Notes: generated by a model not told the origin, from the sequence alone. A stretch of 32,895 bases of DNA from Candidatus Uhrbacteria bacterium GW2011_GWC2_41_11 (GCA_000996355.1 LCAH01000008.1:1-32895); one strand, 5' to 3'. Positions 1-8,082 are shown, numbered from the stretch's first letter. Numbers and translations: made by a program.

Positions 1-204
1 ATTGGTTTTGTTCTTCTTGGGTATGCCCTTCTTGTTTTTCATATATTTGACAGTACAGATTGGCGTTATCATGCTCTGAATGTTCTAGGGTCAATTGGAA
101 TTGTGATTGATGCGTTTGCACAGAGAAATTGGCAACCTGCTGTATTGAATACGATTTGGTTTTTTCTTGCTTTTTTTGCGTTATTTTCAAGTTTTCTTTT
201 TTAA
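1..204 (+). CDS. C-terminal fragment of a CBU_0592-like small membrane protein (partial, 5' end outside window)
   Basis: An open frame runs from the first base to a TAA at 202-204, giving 67 residues without a start in the window. The peptide is almost all hydrophobic, with about three membrane segments separated by short polar turns (HIFDSTDWRYHALN and FAQRNWQPAVLN). The pattern of an Asn-Leu-x-Gly-Ser helix, then a polar turn, then a Pro-Ala-Val-Leu-Asn-x-x-Trp helix is what I know from the small CBU_0592-type membrane domain of unknown function; this is a resemblance from memory, not a search. It is too short for the usual ORF cut-off but has clean codons and a stop right before the next promoter. 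No function is assigned. Confidence 0.7.
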   Translation: MGFVLLGYALLVFHIFDSTDWRYHALNVLGSIGIVIDAFAQRNWQPAVLNTIWFFLAFFALFSSFLF

Positions 205-216
205 AGTATTCAAGGA

Positions 217-246
217 TTGGCTTTTTCTTTTTGTCTCGTGTAGCAT
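217..246 (+). promoter_or_regulatory. Putative promoter of the structured RNA
   Basis: TTGGCT (217-222) and TAGCAT (241-246) are separated by 18 bases, placing a start near 252-254, just at the foot of the first hairpin of the RNA block. The match is moderate. Confidence 0.4.
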
Positions 247-251
247 TTGTT

Positions 252-637
252 CTTAGGAAGACTGCCTTTTTCCGGCAGGACTTCTTAGGGGTCGAGAATC
301 AAATCTCGACGATAAACACCAACCGGGGAGATGGTCAGTATGCCAAGGGAAAAAGCGGCGCGGAACGGATGGGACAAAGTTTTCCCCCAAGAAGAAGGGA
401 AAAAATCCTTCAGACCAGAGTTAAGAGTGGTATCAAATCCACCCAAAAAAGAACCCGTTTGTTTTCGGTGCGCCTGCTGGGATGGTTGCGAAGATCGAAA
501 AGTGTGGAATCAACGCACTTTTTGTGGAAATTTTGTGGAGAAAAAAGACGAAACAATTTCGGAGGAATCAACTATTTCCGTTTAGTATCGTCTGATACAA
601 ACGGTCGGGTGTTGGAAAAAACCAACCCCCTTTTTTT
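252..637 (+). ncRNA. Candidate structured non-coding RNA with four ATCAA-loop hairpins
   Basis: This 431-base gap between genes holds no convincing protein gene but is dense in stem-loops. A long 5' hairpin lies at 252-287 (TAGGAAG-A-CTGCC ... GGCAG-GA-CTTCTTA). A perfect 7-bp stem GTCGAGA/TCTCGAC lies at 291-310. GGGAAAA/TTTTCCC (347-386) closes a GC-rich domain. GAAGG/CCTTC lies near 393-411 and GTGG/CCAC near 427-442. AAAGTGTG/CGCACTTT lies near 499-521, CGGAGG/TTTCCG near 560-580 and GTATC/GATAC near 585-597, then the terminator. Four loops carry ATCAA (298-302, 432-436, 509-513, 567-571). I looked for the conserved signatures of RNase P RNA, tmRNA, SRP RNA and common riboswitches and did not find them. 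A promoter in front and a strong terminator behind suggest an independent transcript of about 385 nt. An 81-84 codon frame inside (331 or 340 to 585) is the alternative reading. Confidence 0.5.
607..637 (+). terminator. Intrinsic terminator ending the structured RNA
   Basis: GGGtGTTGG, loop AAAAAA, CCAACCCCC, followed by seven T. The T run ends at the stop codon of the convergent metalloprotease gene. Confidence 0.85.
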
Positions 638-2510
638 ATTGTGTCTGAAGCGGATGATAAATTTCGATAATGGTCGAAAATTCCACACGCATTTCGTAAT
701 CTGTAAATGGTTCTGAACCTTTTGGAGTATAGGTAATTCCTTTGAGATCAACACCAGTCAAATCAAGTGTATCAAGAGAATCTGGATAGGATGCATCTCC
801 AAAAAAAGATGCCCATAAAAGTTGTTGGAGATATTTTGCATTTTGTTCGATCATCCCATCGTCTCCCGTATATTTTGAGAGGTTGTTATCTGTCATGGAA
901 TCAACCATATCCACCACTTCTTTTTCTTCAACGGATTTTGAAGATGCAGAAGATTGGCTTGGAGTGGATTCTCCGAGTGTATTCGAACGTTGTTGAAGAA
1001 TTTCTTCTACGGTTGAAGAGCCGAATGTGTTGTTTTCTTTTGACGTTTGGTTGGAAGAAGCTGTTTCACCACTCGCGGAATTCACAGAGGAAGCAAGCGG
1101 TTCTGCTTTGAGAATACGAATATTGTAATTGAATAATGCTCCGAATAAATCAGCGTTTGGAAAATGTTCTGCTTTGCTTTCATTTTTTGCTCCATCAATC
1201 ACAACTCCATCTATGTAGTATTTCTCTATAAGAGGCTCTTCTTCTTTTGCCGGACAGGAGGCTGGATCATCTGTGTGGTAATCGTAAGGAGTCACTTCCA
1301 GATTTTTTCCTGTGAGTGAATAAAGAAGATTGTGGTGATTGACCGGATTAACCATACTCAAACTTTGAAGAGGACCTGAACCGCATCCGGTAATTCCTTT
1401 TATTTCTTCGTATGGTTCTTGCATGATGGCAGGCGTTAAAAAGATTCGACCGCCTGTTTTTAAATCTTCCTTGAAGTTATAAAGGATTTCGGCACGATAA
1501 TCGATTTTTCCGTTATGTGGTTCCCAAGTAAAGACATTGCACGTAAAATTCGGTTCAATATAGTCGTAAATAAAATCAGAGATGCCGGTTGTCGAAGCAA
1601 TAAACCCGCGCGCAGCTTTCTCTTCTTTAAGAGTAAATCGATTATGGGCATCTATTTTTGGAGGAAAATAGGTTCCAACTGCAGTTGCATCCATATGAAT
1701 ATCTGTTTGAACATCCCATTCACACATGAGATTCAATGGTTCCAACATTTCTTTATAGTAACGCGGATAAACCTGAGTTCGGACTTTGTCTTTTCCATTA
1801 CTCGGACTCATCACATTATCTGTGCATCCTTTTTGATCATGACTTACTCCCATAAGATGTCCGAACTCGTGGGTGACGACAGAATCAGACAGTGTGTTTG
1901 GAAAAGTTCCCCATGTAGCTTTCTTTTCCGCGTCCGCTCCGATCGCCGATGGATTCCATATAAATCCGCTGACTTTTCCTTTTCCTGAAGCACGTTGATC
2001 CTCGGTTGCATTTGACTCGTAATATTGTTGAGCCGATGTTGAGTCATATTCGCCGTATGCCACGTCATGGGAATCTTGTTCCGGCAAGTAGAGCCCGTAT
2101 TGGTTGTAAGTATTTGCCATGTCCCCGGCAGAAACATCTGGAACCCAGATTTGGTGATAGTCAGGTGTTCCGCCTTCCGGACTTTGTCGTCCTTCTGGAG
2201 AAACGATCATTACAACATCCACTTCAACTTCATAACATTTATATTTGACAGGAGAACCGGATGCGTCATTATTCCAAACAGCTTCAATGGTCTGCTCCCA
2301 ACGCGAAGCAAGTGTCGGATCTTTCCAAACTCCATCTCCCCATAATTCCATGCGAACAACAATAAAGATTTTATTTCCTCCGGTAATAATAACGGTTCCA
2401 ATTCCACCTGCAGCATAGGGATAGGCAGCCAAAACAGGCTGTATAATCATGCTTGCCACGGCAAGACAGACGAAGAATCCAAAAAGATATTTTTTTGAAA
2501 AGGTATGCAT
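636..2510 (-). CDS. Secreted metzincin-type zinc metalloprotease
   Basis: This 624-residue protein starts with a signal peptide (basic MHTFSKK, hydrophobic core to about residue 28, Ala-rich cleavage region). The zinc site HEFGHLMGVSH at residues 214-224 fits HExxHxxGxxH exactly, and Met234 in the following DNVMSPS serves as the Met-turn, so the catalytic part (about 30-300) is a metzincin peptidase expected outside the cytoplasm. The C-terminal half has no domain I recognise. It includes a Ser/Asn/Glu-rich low-complexity stretch (about 470-540) that looks like a linker, then a folded-looking tail. Only 5 bases separate its start from the stop of the upstream HEAT lipoprotein gene, so the two are one transcription unit. 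Substrate unknown: it could be host or partner surface protein, scavenged protein or the cell's own S-layer. Confidence 0.85.
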   Translation of the reverse strand: MHTFSKKYLFGFFVCLAVASMIIQPVLAAYPYAAGGIGTVIITGGNKIFIVVRMELWGDGVWKDPTLASRWEQTIEAVWNNDASGSPVKYKCYEVEVDVVMIVSPEGRQSPEGGTPDYHQIWVPDVSAGDMANTYNQYGLYLPEQDSHDVAYGEYDSTSAQQYYESNATEDQRASGKGKVSGFIWNPSAIGADAEKKATWGTFPNTLSDSVVTHEFGHLMGVSHDQKGCTDNVMSPSNGKDKVRTQVYPRYYKEMLEPLNLMCEWDVQTDIHMDATAVGTYFPPKIDAHNRFTLKEEKAARGFIASTTGISDFIYDYIEPNFTCNVFTWEPHNGKIDYRAEILYNFKEDLKTGGRIFLTPAIMQEPYEEIKGITGCGSGPLQSLSMVNPVNHHNLLYSLTGKNLEVTPYDYHTDDPASCPAKEEEPLIEKYYIDGVVIDGAKNESKAEHFPNADLFGALFNYNIRILKAEPLASSVNSASGETASSNQTSKENNTFGSSTVEEILQQRSNTLGESTPSQSSASSKSVEEKEVVDMVDSMTDNNLSKYTGDDGMIEQNAKYLQQLLWASFFGDASYPDSLDTLDLTGVDLKGITYTPKGSEPFTDYEMRVEFSTIIEIYHPLQTQ

Positions 2511-2515
2511 AAAAA

Positions 2516-3097
2516 TCAGCGATACGTTTTTGTTGCTTCATCCCACGAAAGTTTTCCCTCTACTATTTTCCACCATTGTTCCCATTCTTCTGGTGTAAAA
2601 AAAGTTTGTTTTGTATAAACAGAAAGTACATCGAAGCAAAATCCAGCAATTTCTTGTTCTGGATGCAGATAAGAAATGGTTCCTGTTGAACGTGTTCCAG
2701 AAATTAAAACAGGAAGTGCTTCTCTATATCCTTTGTTTGCCAATGTTCCAGCTGCAGAAATTCGTACAGCTTCTTCAGAATCTTGTAAAAGGGGAAGCAG
2801 AATATTTACTTGATCATGATTTGCGACACGACCAATAATATAGACAGCGACCCAACGTTGTTTTGGGTCTTTATTTGAAAGGTATGGTTTAACTTCTTCA
2901 ATGGAAGAACTTCCTTTCATGACCAACATATCAAGATACTGCATGGTGCGACTGAATTGCGGATTGTAAGATTCCATGACGATTTTCGTATCTGGTAATG
3001 ACACATTTTGTGTATTCGAACGATTGCAAGCAGAGCATCCCGGAAGAAGGAAAAACAGGGCGCATAAGCCAAGAATTTTTTTATTCACGCTGTCCAT
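2516..3097 (-). CDS. HEAT-repeat lipoprotein
   Basis: 193 residues. The N-terminus MDSVNKKILG is followed by a hydrophobic stretch and the lipobox LLPGC with Cys21, so this is a predicted lipid-anchored exported protein. Residues of about 60-130 form HEAT/PBS-lyase-like helical repeats (IEEVKPYLSNKDPKQRWVAV, then ILLPLLQDSEEAVRISAAGT), a scaffold that usually binds other proteins. The rest has no recognised domain. It is the first gene of a two-gene unit with the metzincin protease 5 bases downstream, so it may recruit, anchor or chaperone the protease; that is inference from position. The start is ATG at 3095-3097, about 30 bases after a likely promoter. Confidence 0.75.
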   Translation of the reverse strand: MDSVNKKILGLCALFFLLPGCSACNRSNTQNVSLPDTKIVMESYNPQFSRTMQYLDMLVMKGSSSIEEVKPYLSNKDPKQRWVAVYIIGRVANHDQVNILLPLLQDSEEAVRISAAGTLANKGYREALPVLISGTRSTGTISYLHPEQEIAGFCFDVLSVYTKQTFFTPEEWEQWWKIVEGKLSWDEATKTYR

Positions 3098-3133
3098 AAA
3101 GCGAAAAAAACGCTAAAATAAAAAAGCAATTTT

Positions 3134-3142
3134 ATCTTACCA
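3134..3142 (-). promoter_or_regulatory. Extended -10 promoter of the HEAT lipoprotein/metzincin operon
   Basis: On the minus strand TGG-TAAGAT forms an extended -10; the -35 (CATACA) is poor. It lies within the 50-bp divergent gap shared with the DsbA-fold gene. Confidence 0.4.
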
Positions 3143-3147
3143 CAAGA

Positions 3148-3804
3148 ATGTTTATTTGTATGGGATTTTTTCATCGTATTTTCATGGTCGTTATTTTCGT
3201 GGTTTTATTGCCTCTTCTTGGGGCAGGATGTCCATCTCTGTCAAAAAAAACGAATGCAACAATAACACCTTCTTCAAAAAGTACACCTCAGACTGTTTCT
3301 TTTGTGCGTGGAAACGGGGATGTGACGCTTGTTGAGTATGGAGATATGGAATGTCCGTATTCCAAAGAATTTCACGAAACATTGGAACAGATTATGCCAA
3401 AATATGAGGAAAAAATTCGCTGGGAATACAAACATTTTCCTTTGAACCAACACATGAAAAAAGCCACATTGGAAGCGGAAGCGGCAGAGTGCGCGGGAGC
3501 ACAAGGAAAATTTTGGGAGTATCTGAATCAGATTTATGAACGAACCCCTTCGAATAACGGATTAGAAGAACAAGTTTTATTTGATATAGCGAACGAACTC
3601 AAATTAGATCAAACTACATTCAATACATGCATTGCTGATGCAACTTATCATGACAAAGTAAAAAAAGATGCGACAGAAGCTCAAGAACGAGGAGCTCTTG
3701 GAACACCATTTTCTGTTTTAGTTGATAAGAATGGACAGGTAGTCGAAGTGATTGACGGATTATATTCTCAACAAGAATTACAAGATATTTTTTCGAATTA
3801 TTAA
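3148..3804 (+). CDS. DsbA-fold thioredoxin-like lipoprotein with a monothiol CPYS active site
   Basis: 218 residues. A hydrophobic N-terminus ends in the lipobox LLGAGC (Cys28), predicting a lipoprotein. The rest matches the DsbA/BdbD (Thioredoxin_4) fold: VEYGDMECPYSKEF at 62-75, a helical insert with AAECAGAQGKFWEY (112-125) and Cys161, and the cis-proline loop GTPF (185-188). In this family the active site is normally CPxC and oxidises or isomerises disulfides of exported proteins. Here the second cysteine is replaced by serine (C69-P-Y-S72), so a simple dithiol oxidase cycle is not possible through this pair. Cys115 and Cys161 match the pair often conserved in this subfamily. The gene is followed 2 bases later by the surface protein, a plausible folding client. 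Confidence 0.85.
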   Translation: MFICMGFFHRIFMVVIFVVLLPLLGAGCPSLSKKTNATITPSSKSTPQTVSFVRGNGDVTLVEYGDMECPYSKEFHETLEQIMPKYEEKIRWEYKHFPLNQHMKKATLEAEAAECAGAQGKFWEYLNQIYERTPSNNGLEEQVLFDIANELKLDQTTFNTCIADATYHDKVKKDATEAQERGALGTPFSVLVDKNGQVVEVIDGLYSQQELQDIFSNY

Positions 3805-3806
3805 AT

Positions 3807-5792
3807 ATGCACCAACATCTCTTTTTTTCTCGCATACAAAAAATAGGTCTATCTCTTATTTTTTCTTTTTTTATTGCATCAGGTGCATACGCAGCAGGTT
3901 GGGCATCTCTTTTATCGCCAGTTTCTTCTTCTCTTTATGCCATTGATTTTTCTGGGACAACTGGCTATGCGGTTGGAGCAGATGGTTCTTTGGTTTATAC
4001 ATCTGATAGGGGAAAAACATGGAAAGAAGGGTCGTTGTCTACTTCAAAAGATTTTTTTGATGTCGCAGCTGTGAGTAGTACGGTTGCCTATGCATCAGGA
4101 GAAAGTGGAGTGATTGCAAAAACAGAAGATGGGGGAAAAACATGGAAATTTTTGGATTCAAGCACAAGTGTTTCTCTGTATGAAATTGTGATGACTTCAA
4201 CTTCAACTGGATATACAGTTGGTGCAAGTGGAGTGATTTTGAAAACAACGGATAGTGGAAAAACATGGAAAGAACAAACATCAGGGATCAGTGTTGCTTT
4301 GTACGGACTCAGTTTTGTTTCAAATAGCAGTTCAACGCTTTGGGCGGTTGGAGAAAATGGAGTGATCCTCAAAACAACTGATAGTGGTTCAACATGGAAA
4401 CAAGAAACATCTGCGACCTCTGTTGATCTTACCGCGATTGATATGGTGAGTAGTTCGGCTGGATGGATTGGAGGAGAAAACGGTATGGTTCTTAAAACAA
4501 CAGACGGGGGCAGTCATTGGTCTTTGGTTTCTGTTTCACAAATTGATGGGTACGATGTAAAAGATGTTGCTTTTTTGAGCTCGACAGGTGATGGATTTAT
4601 TTCTGCTGAGGGAGATCGTGTTTATAAAACAACAGATGGCGGGGCAAATTGGAGCCATATTTCTTTTCCTGGATCTTCAGATGTTTTGTCTATTACCTAT
4701 GAAGACGAGGAAAAAATATGGGCAAGCGGTTCAGATGGTGCATTATTTGGATATGATGTTGGAAATCCAGGAAAACCAACAAATTTTACCATTCGAAGTG
4801 GAAGTCCTACCCATGACAGTACACCGACATTTGATTGGTCTGCGGCAACAGATGGGGAATCATCTGTAGATCATTATGAGTTTCGTATGGATGCAGGTTC
4901 TTATACAGATATTGGATCATTTACAAGTTATACGGTTTTGCATGTGTTGACGTCTGGTGACCATACAGCCTATTTGCGTGCGGTTGATGATGCAGGAAAC
5001 ACGGGAAGTGTTGTGAGTCTATCTTTTATGATTACAGAAACAGATGTGCCAGAGGTCGGAAAAATTTCTCCCACTTCTGCTGTTGAAGATGTAACAGTTA
5101 CTTTATCTGCCACAGTTTCTGATGACCATGGAGTAGATGAATGTCTTTTGTATGTAAATGGAGTGAAGAAAAAAACCATGTCTGTGAAAGGAGAACAAGC
5201 AAGTGTTTCCTATACATTTACCGATACAGATTCTTACAGTGTGGCAGCACAATGCAGTGATGATGAGGGGAATAGCACTACCGGGTCTTCGGTTACGATA
5301 ATTGTTTCAAAAGCGATCACAGATGTTGAGTCTGGAGATCTTGTGAAAACAGCTTGTTCAGATACGGTCTATGTGAATGATCCATGTACAGCAGTGTATT
5401 TTTACGGACCAGATGGAAAACGCCATGCTTTTCCTAATGAACGTGTTTTCAAGACCTGGTATAAAAATTATGACAATATGGTGATTGTGACAGCTAAGGT
5501 TATGGCCTCCATTCCTCTTGGAAAAAATGTCACTTATCGTCCAGGTGTACGATTGATAAAATTCGACAGTTCAAATGCAGTGTATGCAATTACTCGTGGG
5601 GGAGTTTTGCGTCCCATTGCCAATGGAGCGATTGCTGCTGGAATTTATGGCAGTGATTGGGTGTCTGATATTGAGAGTGTTTCTGATGTCTTTTTTGGAA
5701 ATTATGAAATGGGAGAGCTGATTGACAGTACTCTTGATTATAATCCAACAACGGAAAAAAATGCGGTGACAAGTATTTCAAAAGATTTGTAG
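3807..5792 (+). CDS. Secreted YCF48/BNR-repeat surface protein with a CPR-type C-terminal domain
   Basis: 661 residues. A signal peptide (hydrophobic 13-30, ending AYA) precedes about six BNR/YCF48-type repeats of roughly 40-45 residues (about 35-315), each with a Ser/Asp-x-Gly-x-x-Trp turn such as DRGKTWK, DGGKTWK, DSGKTWK, DSGSTWK, DGGSHWS and DGGANWS; these fold as a beta-propeller. Residues of about 320-410 and 415-500 look like Ig/fibronectin-type beta-sandwich domains. The last part (about 508-655) carries YFYGPDGKRHAFPNERVF and a Tyr-Arg-Pro-Gly-Val motif. From memory this is a domain found again and again at the ends of exported Patescibacteria proteins, with unknown function. An adhesion or surface-structure role is likely. 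It is translated from an ATG 2 bases after the DsbA-fold gene. Confidence 0.85.
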   Translation: MHQHLFFSRIQKIGLSLIFSFFIASGAYAAGWASLLSPVSSSLYAIDFSGTTGYAVGADGSLVYTSDRGKTWKEGSLSTSKDFFDVAAVSSTVAYASGESGVIAKTEDGGKTWKFLDSSTSVSLYEIVMTSTSTGYTVGASGVILKTTDSGKTWKEQTSGISVALYGLSFVSNSSSTLWAVGENGVILKTTDSGSTWKQETSATSVDLTAIDMVSSSAGWIGGENGMVLKTTDGGSHWSLVSVSQIDGYDVKDVAFLSSTGDGFISAEGDRVYKTTDGGANWSHISFPGSSDVLSITYEDEEKIWASGSDGALFGYDVGNPGKPTNFTIRSGSPTHDSTPTFDWSAATDGESSVDHYEFRMDAGSYTDIGSFTSYTVLHVLTSGDHTAYLRAVDDAGNTGSVVSLSFMITETDVPEVGKISPTSAVEDVTVTLSATVSDDHGVDECLLYVNGVKKKTMSVKGEQASVSYTFTDTDSYSVAAQCSDDEGNSTTGSSVTIIVSKAITDVESGDLVKTACSDTVYVNDPCTAVYFYGPDGKRHAFPNERVFKTWYKNYDNMVIVTAKVMASIPLGKNVTYRPGVRLIKFDSSNAVYAITRGGVLRPIANGAIAAGIYGSDWVSDIESVSDVFFGNYEMGELIDSTLDYNPTTEKNAVTSISKDL

Positions 5793-6203
5793 TTAACTTT
5801 TCGTGTATTGTTTAGCTGACATTTGACCTAATGCAGCATATGCTCCTTGTGCATATGTTTTGAAACCAGCTTTGTCTATCATCGTTGCCGCAAGAGCTGC
5901 GGCGGCCATGCTGAGTGTCTCGTATTGTTCTTGTGTAATAAGTCGTCTTCCTATTTGTGGAAGATGATCAAAAGGTCCTCCTCCATGTGAACCGTTTGGA
6001 TAAGCAAAATAATCTTCCACTCTTTGTTGAAATGCGTGGAGAATGCTTTCTTTTTGTTCTTCTGAACATGTAAGGTATTGATCAAGAATGTGACTGACTT
6101 GCGTACTAAAGTCAGATGTTCTTCCTCGAAAAAATTCAATTCTTTCTTGAGCATTCATTTTTTTGAGTTGTTCTAAAGGATTTTGTTCTGAAAATTCGGA
6201 CAT
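5793..6203 (-). CDS. Unknown small protein
   Basis: 136 residues from the ATG at 6201-6203. The frame is open upstream to a TTG at 6264-6266, but that codon lies inside the -35 hexamer of a good promoter, so the ATG is preferred. The sequence is mostly helical and soluble: an N-terminal helix (NPLEQLKKMNAQERIEFFRG), a central segment with a Gly-rich turn (YPNGSHGGGPFDHLP) and an Ala-rich C-terminal helix (LSMAAAALAATMIDKAG). No signal peptide or cysteine motif is seen, and I do not recognise a family. Its stop abuts the stop of the convergent BNR gene with no gap. Confidence 0.65.
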   Translation of the reverse strand: MSEFSEQNPLEQLKKMNAQERIEFFRGRTSDFSTQVSHILDQYLTCSEEQKESILHAFQQRVEDYFAYPNGSHGGGPFDHLPQIGRRLITQEQYETLSMAAAALAATMIDKAGFKTYAQGAYAALGQMSAKQYTKS

Positions 6204-6230
6204 ATTGAAAAAAGAGTCATGAGTTGAAAC

Positions 6231-6246
6231 AGATATAGTTATATCT
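6231..6246. promoter_or_regulatory. Perfect palindrome over the -10 box (possible operator)
   Basis: AGATATA-GT-TATATCT is a perfect inverted repeat of 7 bp that covers the -10 and start site of the minus-strand promoter. A dimeric repressor could bind here, but AT-rich palindromes also arise by chance. Confidence 0.35.
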
Positions 6247-6266
6247 ATTTTTGAGACAAGAAACAA
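6238..6266 (-). promoter_or_regulatory. Promoter of the small unknown gene
   Basis: On the minus strand TTGTTT (6261-6266), a 17-base spacer and TATAAC (6238-6243) give a start near 6231 and a leader of about 28 bases. Confidence 0.6.
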
Positions 6267-6312
6267 GTTATTTATTTTTGTTTTGGAAAGAATGAGTTAG
6301 AATTTCGTCCGT

Positions 6313-8082
6313 ATGAGACCTGTTTTAGAAGCAATTAATTTGGAAAAAATATACGGTCGTCAAACGGTTCTTGCTGGGCTTTCTTTTATCGTTCCTGAAG
6401 GAGCGCATATTGCGCTTCTTGGAAGAAATGGTTCAGGGAAAACAACTTTGTTGCGTTTGCTGGCTCAGGATGAAGAAACGGATAAAGGAAAAGTTCAATG
6501 TATGCCCTGGACAAGACTTGGAGTGTTAAGACAACACGAAGCATTTTTTGAAAATAAAACAACCATGGAATATCTTTCAGAAGATAGTGGAAAACCAGAA
6601 TGGACTTGTGCGAAGCTTGCTGCGCGATTTGGATTGCATCCGAAAGATCTTGCGCTCACCCCAGCAACTTTATCTGGAGGATATCAGATGCGTGTGAAAC
6701 TGATTCGCGTCTTGCTTGAAGATCCAACCCTTTTGCTTTTGGATGAACCAGTGAATTATCTTGATTTACCAACTCTTCTTTTGCTTGAGGTGTTTCTTCG
6801 AGATTATCCTGGTGCGTTTATCATGACGTCACACGATCGAGAAATCTTACAAAATGTTTGTACAACCACATGGGAATTATCCAAAGGAAAATTAGTCACA
6901 TTCCCGGGTGATGTGGAAACATATTTAGATTGGAAAGAAGAACAAGCAGAGTATGTTCGTCGTACAAATAAACGGTTGCGTCGGGAAATGGCTGATGCTC
7001 AAGCGTTTGCAGATCGGTTTCGTGCAAAAGCGAGTCTTGCTACGCGAGCGCAAAGCAAATTAAAACATATTACAAAATTACGAGCTCGTTTGCGTGACCT
7101 GGATGATAATTTTTCAACGATTGCTTTTCGGATTCCGTGTTCACCTGTAGTGCCTGGAACAGCATTGCGATGTGAAAATCTTTCGATTGGGTATGAGAAA
7201 AAGGTGATCGCAGATCATATTTTTTTGGAAGTGCCGCGCGGAGCCAAGGTGGCGATTGTCGGAGAAAACGGACGAGGAAAATCAACCCTTCTTCGGACGC
7301 TTGCTGGAAGTCTTCCGGCTATTGATGGGTCTATGAAATGGTGGCATCGGGCTGATGTTGGATATTTTTCACAGCAGGATGGAGAAACTCTTGCGGAAAA
7401 TCAAACCGTTCTCGAAGCCCTTACCAAAGCCGCTCCCGCAAATGTCTCGGCTGAACGTATTTTAGCTGCAGCCGGAGCTTTTTTATTTCACGGAGATGAT
7501 TTAGAAAAATCATGTTCTGTGCTTTCTGGTGGAGAACGAGCACGTGTGCGTTTGGCGCGTTTGATTTTGCACGAACATACTGTTTTACTTCTTGATGAAC
7601 CAACAAACCATTTGGATGCAGAAACCGTGGAAATTCTTGCAAAAGCATTGAATGAATATGCGGGAACTGTTTTTGTAGTTTCTCATGCTCGAACATTCAT
7701 GAATGCATTTGCAGAACGAATATATGAGGTTCGTAACGGCACGGTTCGACATTATTTGGGAACGTATGAAGAATATGTTTCAGATTTGACGACGCGAATA
7801 GAAGAACTTGCGTCTGTTCCCGAATGTGTTCAACAAACAAGAACGGATACCAATCGGAAAGAACAGATGATGCGTGATCGTGAACATCGTCGTGCACAAC
7901 AGCGTCTCGAAGAAGAAATAAAACGTTTAGAAAAAGAAAAGAGCAGTATTCTTGCCTATTTTTTTGAGAATCCAACGGATTATGCTCCAGAAAAATCCAG
8001 ACGTCTTTCTGAAATCGAAGCACTTCTTGAACAAACAGAAAAAAAGTGGTTTGCCATTGAAAGTTCAGGTCAAACAGATTGA
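6313..8082 (+). CDS. ABC-F family ATPase (duplicated ABC, ribosome-associated type)
   Basis: 589 residues with two ABC ATPase domains and no membrane segment. Domain 1 has Walker A GRNGSGKTT (37-45), signature LSGGYQ (120-125) and Walker B LLLLDEP (140-146). A charged linker helix (about 205-265) follows. Domain 2 has GENGRGKST (317-325), LSGGERARVRL (404-414) and LLLDEPTNHLD (425-435). A coiled-coil tail occupies about 510-580. This is the ABC-F layout (EttA/Uup/YdiF type), whose members act on the ribosome. The hallmark DEPTNHLD is intact in domain 2 but reads DEPVNYLD in domain 1. Which subfamily it belongs to, translation factor or antibiotic resistance, cannot be told by eye. A TAGAAT at 6298-6303 suggests a very short leader. 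Confidence 0.9.
   Translation: MRPVLEAINLEKIYGRQTVLAGLSFIVPEGAHIALLGRNGSGKTTLLRLLAQDEETDKGKVQCMPWTRLGVLRQHEAFFENKTTMEYLSEDSGKPEWTCAKLAARFGLHPKDLALTPATLSGGYQMRVKLIRVLLEDPTLLLLDEPVNYLDLPTLLLLEVFLRDYPGAFIMTSHDREILQNVCTTTWELSKGKLVTFPGDVETYLDWKEEQAEYVRRTNKRLRREMADAQAFADRFRAKASLATRAQSKLKHITKLRARLRDLDDNFSTIAFRIPCSPVVPGTALRCENLSIGYEKKVIADHIFLEVPRGAKVAIVGENGRGKSTLLRTLAGSLPAIDGSMKWWHRADVGYFSQQDGETLAENQTVLEALTKAAPANVSAERILAAAGAFLFHGDDLEKSCSVLSGGERARVRLARLILHEHTVLLLDEPTNHLDAETVEILAKALNEYAGTVFVVSHARTFMNAFAERIYEVRNGTVRHYLGTYEEYVSDLTTRIEELASVPECVQQTRTDTNRKEQMMRDREHRRAQQRLEEEIKRLEKEKSSILAYFFENPTDYAPEKSRRLSEIEALLEQTEKKWFAIESSGQTD

Noticed and set aside
331-585. 81-84 codon frame with Cys-rich CFRCACWDGC segment inside the RNA block
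   Set aside because: Codon use is unlike the neighbours and its bases are largely shared with stem-loops. It is kept only as the alternative to the RNA reading.
129-716. 195-codon frame
   Set aside because: It runs through the partial first gene, the RNA block and the terminator into the opposite-strand metalloprotease, so it is a chance frame.
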